A stretch of 64,000 bases of DNA from Ovis canadensis (lineage: Eukaryota > Chordata > Mammalia > Artiodactyla > Bovidae), in NCBI RefSeq assembly GCF_042477335.2, contig NC_091262.1, positions 38,537,001 to 38,601,000 of the forward strand, given 5' to 3'. This document shows, in pieces, positions 37,401 to 46,400 of the stretch. Position 1 is the stretch's first letter, and each line of letters opens with the position of its first letter. The notes beneath the pieces were generated by a model that did no database searches, was not told where the DNA came from, and worked only from the letters and a program-made list of their open reading frames with translations. A program made the position numbers and the translations under genes.

Positions 37401-40400
37401 ACAGGATAGAACCCAAAGGCCCTCCTCGTGGTGAGCAGGGGGCCCTGGGTCTGGGTGCAGCCGGGTGGCTGGGGCCCCGAGGCCTGCCTGGTGCCACACC
37501 CGCACAGCTGTGCCTCCTGTCCCGAGTCCACGTTCAGAGTGGCCGCAGGCCGGTGACCCTGCACAGGACCTGGCAGAGCTGCTGCTCAGATTGTTCTCAT
37601 CCCGTCACCCCTGGCGAGGTGCCCGTTCCTGCCAGTTGAGTGCGGGGGCTCAGGGAAATGGCAGGTGTGAATGGCACAACCAGCAAACGCAGATGGTGCC
37701 GCCTGTACTTTTGACGCTGAGACAGACTGCTTTGTGGGCCGTGTTTGAGCACAGACAAGCTCAGAAAGATTGTCTTTCCTCATCCCTGTAGGAAATTTGG
37801 AACACTTCTGTATTAATATTTTTATTTTTAGAGCAACTTGTCAGGTAAAAATGATTTTTCCTTATGCAACAAGTTGACTTGATGTTAATGGTAAATTCTG
37901 TCCATCAACTTGTCAACAGTGAAAAACTTTCAAGATGTATAAGTAGAAGTGAAACTGGAGAGTTTACTACCTGTAAGGATCTTGTATTTTAATTGGAAAA
38001 TCATTTTATTTGCATAATCATGCATTGAATCTGTATATAAAATCATCCATGACACATTAGGGGAGAAGAGCAGTAACTGTGAATTCTAGGTCAATGCAGC
38101 ACATTGACCTGAATCCAGAAACTCACACAAAGCTGGTGGAGAACTTCATCAAGTGATGCGTTTGCACATACACAAGCTTAAAACAGAATGAAAAGTGCAA
38201 CTCAGCACTTCATCTGGTCTGGAGACGTGTGTAGAAACTCCAGCTTGCTCGTGAATGGCTGTTTTGGTTATACGGAGTTCCGGATTCCCAGTGGAAAAGC
38301 TCTGAGGCACTCACGTGCATCTCTGCCCTGAGAGCAGGGAAGGTAAATGTGGTCAGCTTCAGGTATCTCCTCACAGGGAGAGTCACCACCCAGGCCCCAT
38401 CAGAATGTTAGAGTCAGTAAGTCAAATCAAACGTGAATGATGAGGGGCCACTTTGTAAGACTCAATGATAAGTGATTCTAAGTTTGAGAATATTCCAAAG
38501 AGAGAAAGCTGAACCTTTTTGCTGAGATGTTAATTGAGCAACTCTTCCTGGAATTTGCTAATCGTGACACAGAATGCAAGCCCACATTTGCTGTCCAGAC
38601 ATGTTCCTCTGCTGACAAAGGCAGGTGATGATTTTATTCTGTTTTAGGTTCATCCACAGAGACAAGGAGAACACGGATCAGCGGGCAGAGGGGATTGAGA
38701 GCAGGGTGGGCAGTGGGAGCTTCAGCAACCTTCGGCGCTTTAATTCCTCGAGCTCCCTCAACCTGGATCCCGCCTCCTCGCATGCCGGCTCCTTCCCGCC
38801 CAGCAGAGGGCGCTCCATGCCCGAAAGGAGGCAGCAAAGCCCTGAGCCAGAAGAAGACAAGCTGGGCTTCATGACTCTGGTATGTGTCTGCCTCCTCTCT
38901 GCCGCGTCCCTCCCCGAGCACACTGGTTTTCTTTTGTTTGTTTGTTTTTTCTCTTTTTACCCAGAAGAAAATCAGGTACATTTGCTCGCTCAGAGGTCTA
39001 AGATTTTTAAAACTGCCTAGTCTTGAATCGGGCTTCCCTAGTGCCTCAGACGGTAAAGCGTCTGTGTGCAATGCAGGAGACCCGGGTTCGATCCCTGGGT
39101 TGGGAAGATCCCCTGGAGAAGGAAATGGCAGCCCACTCGGGTATTCTTGCCTGGAAAATCCCATGGACCGCGAAGCCTGGTAGGCCACTGTCCATGGGGC
39201 CGCAAAGAGTCGGACACGACTGAGAGAAATCATTCCATAATCACACAGCGACAAATGAGTCTTGATATTTAGACCCCTGGCTTAGGAATCTCAACTGGTC
39301 TGCTCGCTGATGGGCCTGGCCGCGCGCTCAGGCCAGCTCTGCGTGTGAAACCAGGTTAAAAGCCCGCTGCCCCAGGGCCCCAGTGAAGAAGTCTAGCTTC
39401 CTCACTCTTCCGAGTCTGAAAACGGGATGACGACCTAGGGCTTTTGGTGACAGAGTGTGCGGCTCTAAAGCACAAGTTCCAGCTTTCTTCCATGTTTAGC
39501 TTAGGTTTTGTGAGTGCATTGCTGTTTACCCCATGAACTCATGTTTACAACACTCTGCTTTGTAACTGCGCTTGTATTTTCACTTTTTTTTGGTTACCAC
39601 CCGTTTCATGTTAGCTGCATTGTTAGTCGGCATATAATTAAATTAACTGTGAATCATTTAGCGGCATGTGAAGTGGTAACTAGTCCATTTTGTGGTCTTT
39701 GGAGACACTTTTTATAATTTGCTTCGTTGGCTAATTAGTTGATATTTAAAATTCTGTGACGATTTCTCTGTAGTTTCACGATTGATTTCTTTCCGAGTGT
39801 TTGTAAAAGAACAGTTCTGTATATTTTGTCCTGCTGTTGGAGTTCTCTGACGGTGTGTCTGCTTTCATCAGTGGTTTTGATTTCCTGGCTCATCCTGTTG
39901 TCTGCTCAGTGGTTGTCAATCCAGACCCCAGCTTCCCACCACTGCCCCGCCTCGCCCCCGAGGCTGCAGCTGACCCATCCGTCTCCCCTTCCCCGTCCTC
40001 CCACCTGCTCTGGTCATAGCAGCGCTGTGGTCCACAGCAGGTGTCCCCTTAGTCGGGTTTGTGCTTTGTCTTCATGTCTCATCAAATGGTGTTTTCCCCC
40101 ATAGCAGTAAGTTTGAATTAGCATAGCACTATGCAGTTACAAGCGTAATGCAGATGGATCCTAAACCGCATATCATGTGTCATTCATAAATGAGATTATC
40201 CTTACCTAAAGAAATGATCTTCTTCAGTGTAGAATTAATGGACTTTTGACACAAAATCCTTTCTGTGTTGGTGCTTGTTTTTAAGACTATAAATCTCATC
40301 AGCTTTTGCACAGTTAATGTCTCTGCTAGACTCTTTAAAAAGCATCTTCTATGGTTAATAAAATGTAAAGACTGCACCTGCTATTATGCTAGCTTTCTTT

Positions 40401-43400
40401 CTTACATATTTTCACAGGGAACCTGCTTTAATACATTCATTTTGAGAACTTTTAAATCAAATTCTAGGTAAGAATTTTGTGTTAATGTCCAATAGATGGT
40501 TCGATTTGTTCAGTGTTCAAATAGGTATTATGGTAACTTCCTCACCAGGTAAATTACTATTTTAAAGTATAACATGTTTTCTATGAAGAGAAACTAACTT
40601 ATAGAGAAGTTTGGCTGAGAATAGACAACTGTTAAGGGCCTTTATTGTACAGAATGCTGTGCTTTAATAGATCATGAGGTTGTAATAGAATTGTATCTTC
40701 CTGAGTAATAATTTATAGTGTTTCTCTAGTAAATCTTGAATAGCTTATTTAATTTCTGTGGTCCAAAGAAATGTTCTGTTTCCAGTTACATGTTCTCTAA
40801 ATGTTCATCTCACTTATATGTTTGCCATCATTTTTGGTATACTGTGTTTGTCTGTACTGATTCTTGAATTTTTAGCTTCAAAGTCGCAAGAAATCTGGTT
40901 TCTCTTCATTTCTTTGCATGCATCTATCAGCCTAGTGATTTAAGGAAGCATTGTTGAAAGGTAAACTATTTAGTAATTTAGCATGCCTCTGTTTCTCTGT
41001 GAAGTATTAGAGAGTCCTTATCATTTTACATGAATGAACACTGTGTGGTTATGTACTGGTGAATAATTGACATTTTAATGGAAGTAATGAAACTCACCCA
41101 CCACTGGGTGCTGATGGTTCTGTTGGAAATAGGTCATTTGTTGGGACAATTGTAACAGTTTGCCGGTCTCCCACTTGTTTGCCTTCTAATCATCTCATGC
41201 TTATTTATAATAGACACAGTATTATTTACTATTTTAAAATTTTTCTTTACTTATTTTTTTGGCCATGGTGCACAGCTTATGGGATCTTAATTCCCCAACC
41301 AGGGATCAGACCAGTGTCCTGGCAGTGAAAGTGCCAAGTCCTAACGTCTGGACCACCGTGGAATTTCCGCTTAGAGTTTTTTTTTAAACAAAAAACTGAA
41401 TCAGAGCCATAGAAGTTAGATTTGGGGGAAGCCAATTTAATGACGGTGGGTAGCAGTGTGCAGGAGACTCTGTGTGCCAGGCACCGTGTCGAGTGCTTTC
41501 CGAGTCTGTCATCTAATCCCGCAGACGCCAGGTGAGGTCCAGGCTGTTGTTATCCCTATTCAGCAGACAGGGACACTGAGGCTTAGAGAGGTCGAGCACC
41601 GTGCTCAGGCTCCCACACCCAGCAGTGTGGTTCGGACTGGTCTGATCAGAGCCTGTGGTGCCATCCAGCCCGCTTTGCTCCAGAGGTTCTCGTGTCCATC
41701 ACGGCATCCCTGATGGAGGGAGCATCAGGAGGGAGCTCGCTGCTTCTCCCCTTTGGTCACTTGGTTGAGCCCCTGTTGTTGGAGTCCAGTGCCCCGAGGG
41801 CTGGCCTTCCTTGTCCCTCTCCCACTCCCAGCCCGCTAATGGAGCACTCCTGGGGCCTTCCTGCAGGACTCGGGCAGCCGTGCTCCAGTTCAGGCAGCTC
41901 AGTGCCCGGGAGCCCTTCTGCTGGGCACAGCAGAGCAGCGCCATCACCCTGGGGTTGGTGCCCTGGGTGTGCCGCTCGCCTGCTCTGTGGCCTGCTTTGC
42001 CCTCCTGGTAAGTGAGGACACGGCACTGCCCATCCTAGTCTTGTGGGCACCAGTGGGGCGGCTCCCATCCTGGGGGAGGGCGGCCAGGCTGTGGACCCAG
42101 AGCCTTCCTTAGGAGGAGGCCCGGGGGAAGGGGTGGCCGTGGCCCCTGACTCTAAGGCAGGTGTTTGTCTCCACTGAGTCCATAGTCAACCCAGGTGTGT
42201 CACTTCCCTGCTCTGTTCTTTGTTGTTTTCTGAATTTTGTAAGTGCTTATTTTCACTTGAATTTGAGATTGATCCCCGTTCAGTTCCATGTGGATAATTT
42301 CTAGCCTTTGTAGCCTTTTGTTGTCTGAGGTTTCTTGGTAGAGGTCAGGGGAGGGTGCCCAGTTTATCCAGCTGCTGTTAAATGAGTTCAGCTGTATTTT
42401 GCACTAAGTCACTTTGTTGTCACCAAGCTCCTGTGGGGCTGCACGGGACCAGTGTTCTTTACAGAATCCCATTAAAAAAGGACTGGTTAGTTGGTTAAAA
42501 CAACACGCTCATTGTTTATAAAAATACTTGCCATGCATGTTTCCTCAAAGCTCCCCTGCTTAACCACACACCCAAATGTATAAGTGAGACCTGTCTGGAC
42601 CCTGAGGGGTTCATCTGTTCCCCACACTGTTGCCACCAGTGTCTTTCCTATCTTCAGACCCAGGACTAGCGGAAGAGCTGGGAGTCCAGGCGAGATCATC
42701 TTTTTCTTTTCTTTAGTTTATTTTTTAATGGAAGGAAAATTGCTTTACAGAATTTTGTTCTTTTCTGTCAAACCTCAACATGAACCATCCATAGGTACAC
42801 GTACATCCCTTCCTTTTCGAACCTCCCTCCCATCTCCCTCCCCAGCCCACCCCTCTAGGTTGATACAAGATTATTTCTTAGTGAAGACCTAGGAGAGCTT
42901 TATGTAAACCCCAGGGAACAAATGACACTCAAACTGGATGTAAGCACTTCAGTGTGTAGCCCCCGGTCTGTATGTTACTGAGAAATACAAGCCAGACACA
43001 TGGTGTTCGCATGGAGGGCTTAGGTACCTTTTCTGTGTTTGACTTGTTGTCATGGGTTCAGTAACCTGCGTCATCACTACAAATGATCTTGGGTGGTGGT
43101 ACAAGCTGTTTCCTTTTCTCCTTCAAATAGAAAGGTCTGGACGGCTTTGCTAAGAGGTTTCTTACTCTCGCTAGTGGTGCCTCCGAGCAGCATCTGACGA
43201 TGAGCACAGTCCTTTCATCAGGGCAGTTCATGCCATGCAGGGTTCTCGGTGCTGGCGTGGCTCTGCTGTCCTGCCTGGCAGGGCCATCTGGTCGCTGGAT
43301 TTCAGGGAGTGCAGAGCCCGGCTGCAGGGAGGCTCCCGTCCGGGGTCTCTGCACTCAGTGGGGTGCTCTCGCTGCTCCACGGCCCAGCTTCTCATGAACA

Positions 43401-46400
43401 AACAGTCCTTTAAGATGGCATTAAGTTGGAACAAGGCTTTTTTTTGTATTTGGCGGATAGCATAGCTAATATATTTTCAAGTAAGTTTCTGGTTATAATG
43501 TAAAGCCTGTGTGATTGCCTTTTTCGACACAGTCTATTGTTAGCCAATTTTACACTTACCTCACTCCCTCAGCTGCCAGCTATACAGGAAGAGGTAGAAG
43601 ATGACACCATCAAATGTGAAACCTCGACCTCCGCCTCGCTGCGGTCCTTTCGGCTGGACCGGCTCACGGGCTCACTGCGCACAGCCAGCGACGAGGACAT
43701 CAGGGACGCCCGCAAGTAAGGGGCCTGCTCGCCTCGTCGTCAGTTTCAGGAGCCCTGTGCCTCTTGTCTTGAAAGAGTTGCAAGGAGGGTTGTAAAGGAA
43801 TCCCACTGGATTCGGTGCCTGTGTTTAGTGGTGAACTTCAGGTGCTGGGGGAGAAGAGCTCAGTGACCTCAGTGATTTTAGAAAACATCTGTCTCTACGT
43901 GTCGACTCCTGTGGGAGGTCTCTTCCTGCTCTTGCTAGAGGTCTGCCAGGCCTGGGGCGAGTTCCTGATGGTTACGGCTCCATGCCTCTCGGCTTTGCTC
44001 TTGAGGGTCCCTCCCTCTTCCCCAGGGGTCTCCTCTCAGGAGACTGTCTGTCCCCTCCTGTGACTGACACTGTTCTCATTCAGACCCCCACCTGCTGAGC
44101 TCCCGTCGTGAGCCAGGCAGCACTCGATGGAGGGCACATGTGGTCACCTGCCCAGCAGCCCTGCACAGTGACCATCACTCTCCTGCCACGGCCGAGGACG
44201 GTCACCCTGCAGGAGGCGGGGGGAACTGCCCAGAACTGGGGAGCTCGCCTTCTCTGGGAGCGTCGTCACCTGCCCAGCAGAGACCCTGAGGGAGGGTCAG
44301 GGCGCCCTCTGCACCAGCTCGTCTGGAGTGAAGACCTCCCTCCTTGGGGGAGGGCTCCAGTCAGAGAATCTCAGCTTCCTGGGCCATTGGTTGTGGCCGG
44401 AAGCCTGCATCGCTCGTGTGGAGTGTGGGTGGTGAAGGAGACTCCACTGTCTGCTGCGAGGTTGAGGCGTGGGTGTTGCTGGGTGGCCGGATCTATCAGT
44501 AGGTCTTATGGAGGGGTGTGTGTTTGCACAAGGGTGCCTGGTAAAGGTCATTTTCTCTCCCTGAAGTGCGACAGGCTCTCAGGACGGTCCCGGGGGCAAC
44601 CCCAGCAACAGCAACAGCAGCCAGAAAGCCCCAAAGAAGAAGGGCATCAAGTCTTCCATCGGTCGTTGGTTTGGCAAGAAGGAAAAGGGCCGGCCTGGAC
44701 ACACCAGCAAGGAGGCGTTAGGACCAGGTGGGTGCTTCACCGTTCAGAGGGAGGAGGGTCTGCGTGTATGTCCCTTCTGTGTCTCCCCCGCTGTCCCCAT
44801 GAGGCTCCTGTCACTCATGCTAGGTGTCCTTCTGGGAGGAGTGGAGGAGGCGTCTGTCTTCTCTAGGGTCCGAGATGACCAGATCAGTTGATGAGTGGAT
44901 GGGTGGACGGGTGGATGAACAGAGGGCTGGCTGGATGGGTGGATGAACGGAGCATGGAATGAGTAAAGCAGATGCTTACTCCGATGAGAAACGTATTCTA
45001 CGAAACGGATTGAGTAGGAGCCGGGCAATGACTGTTTCCTCCAGAACAGTGACAAGTGTTTGGAAACGGCCTAAGTGCTCATCAGAGAGGAGTGAGGTAC
45101 GATCTGTGGGCACCCCACAAGGAACAGCATCCCCTCCTTCCTGCCACTTTCCCCAACCCAGGAGCTCATGAGGGGTTCTGCCCATGCCCCCCACCCCAGC
45201 CCACAGCCACGCAGGTCCTCCTGGGGTTTCCTCATCACACAGTGTTATCATCAGGCCCCCGTCTCTCTCGGCTTCATCTCCTTAAGGACAGGGTATGTCC
45301 CTGCCTCTTCAGCCAGATATTTGTTGAGTGTCTTCTTTTTGCTGGGTGTGGGATTTACAGGGTGAGTAAAACAATGTGGTCTGGAGCACAGTGAAGGGAG
45401 AAGAGAGAAAAAGGAGCAGATTATTCAGTGCTATCCCTCTTGTTAGTAAATACAACACTGAGCTGGATGGTGCATTGATTGTATACCAGATGCTGTGTGT
45501 GCCCCTTACCAAGCAGGTGCTGCCACCTCCCGATTTACAGGGGAGGAGACAGTGATGGTCGCGCGGTGAGGCAGTGGTGAGGGCAGGTTCACATCCACGC
45601 AGTGGGACCATGCACTTTGCCGAGCCCCAGCCACCTCTCTGGTGGATGCAGCAGGAATGAGATGGTTCTATGGCATCACTGATTCGATGGACATGAGTTT
45701 GAGCAAACTCCAGGAGACAGTGACTTACAGCAAAGCCTGGAGTGCTGCAGTCCACGGAGCAGCAAAGAGCTGGACACAACTGAGTGACTGAACTAAAACC
45801 TGCGTGTGTGCTAAACTGCTTCAGTCGTGTCTGACTCTTTGTGACCCCAGGGACTGTAGCCCAGGAGCTCCTCTGTCCATGGGATTCTCCAGGCAAGAAT
45901 ACTGGAGTGGGTTGCCATGCCCTTCTCCAGGGCATCTTCTCAGCCCAGGGATCGAACCCACATCTCTCGTTATCTCTTGCAGTGGCAGGCAGGATGTTTA
46001 CCGCTAGCGCCACCTGGAAAGCCCCAGGGAACGCTGACAACTAGGAAATGCAGAAAATAAGGGGGCTGCTCCTAAGTTAAACTAGAAGAGCAGCAAGCAC
46101 AGGATGAAAAGAGGAAAACACACGAAGAGCAACAACAGTGCCAACAGAAACAAGCCGGGATGTGTTCACCCACAAAGAAAATATCTGTGCCATTCGGAGG
46201 AGGAGCCCACCAGCCCTTGGAGGGACAGTTGGAACCGGAACAAAAACCGAGGCCATGGTCAGCAGTGCCCACCCACACGGCCTGAGTGGCGTGGTGTCAC
46301 TCACCGGCTTCCTGTGTCCCCAGAGCTGCTGGGGGTGACATCTGAGTGCTGAGGCCAGGCAGCGTCCCCAGGTGAGCTAAGGCATCCCTGCTCTCCTTCC

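Noticed and set aside
44108-44866. 252-codon + strand ORF
   Set aside because: It overlaps the liprin-like exon 44567-44727 in a different frame. That exon has clear homology and splice sites, so this ORF is a shadow in GC-rich sequence.
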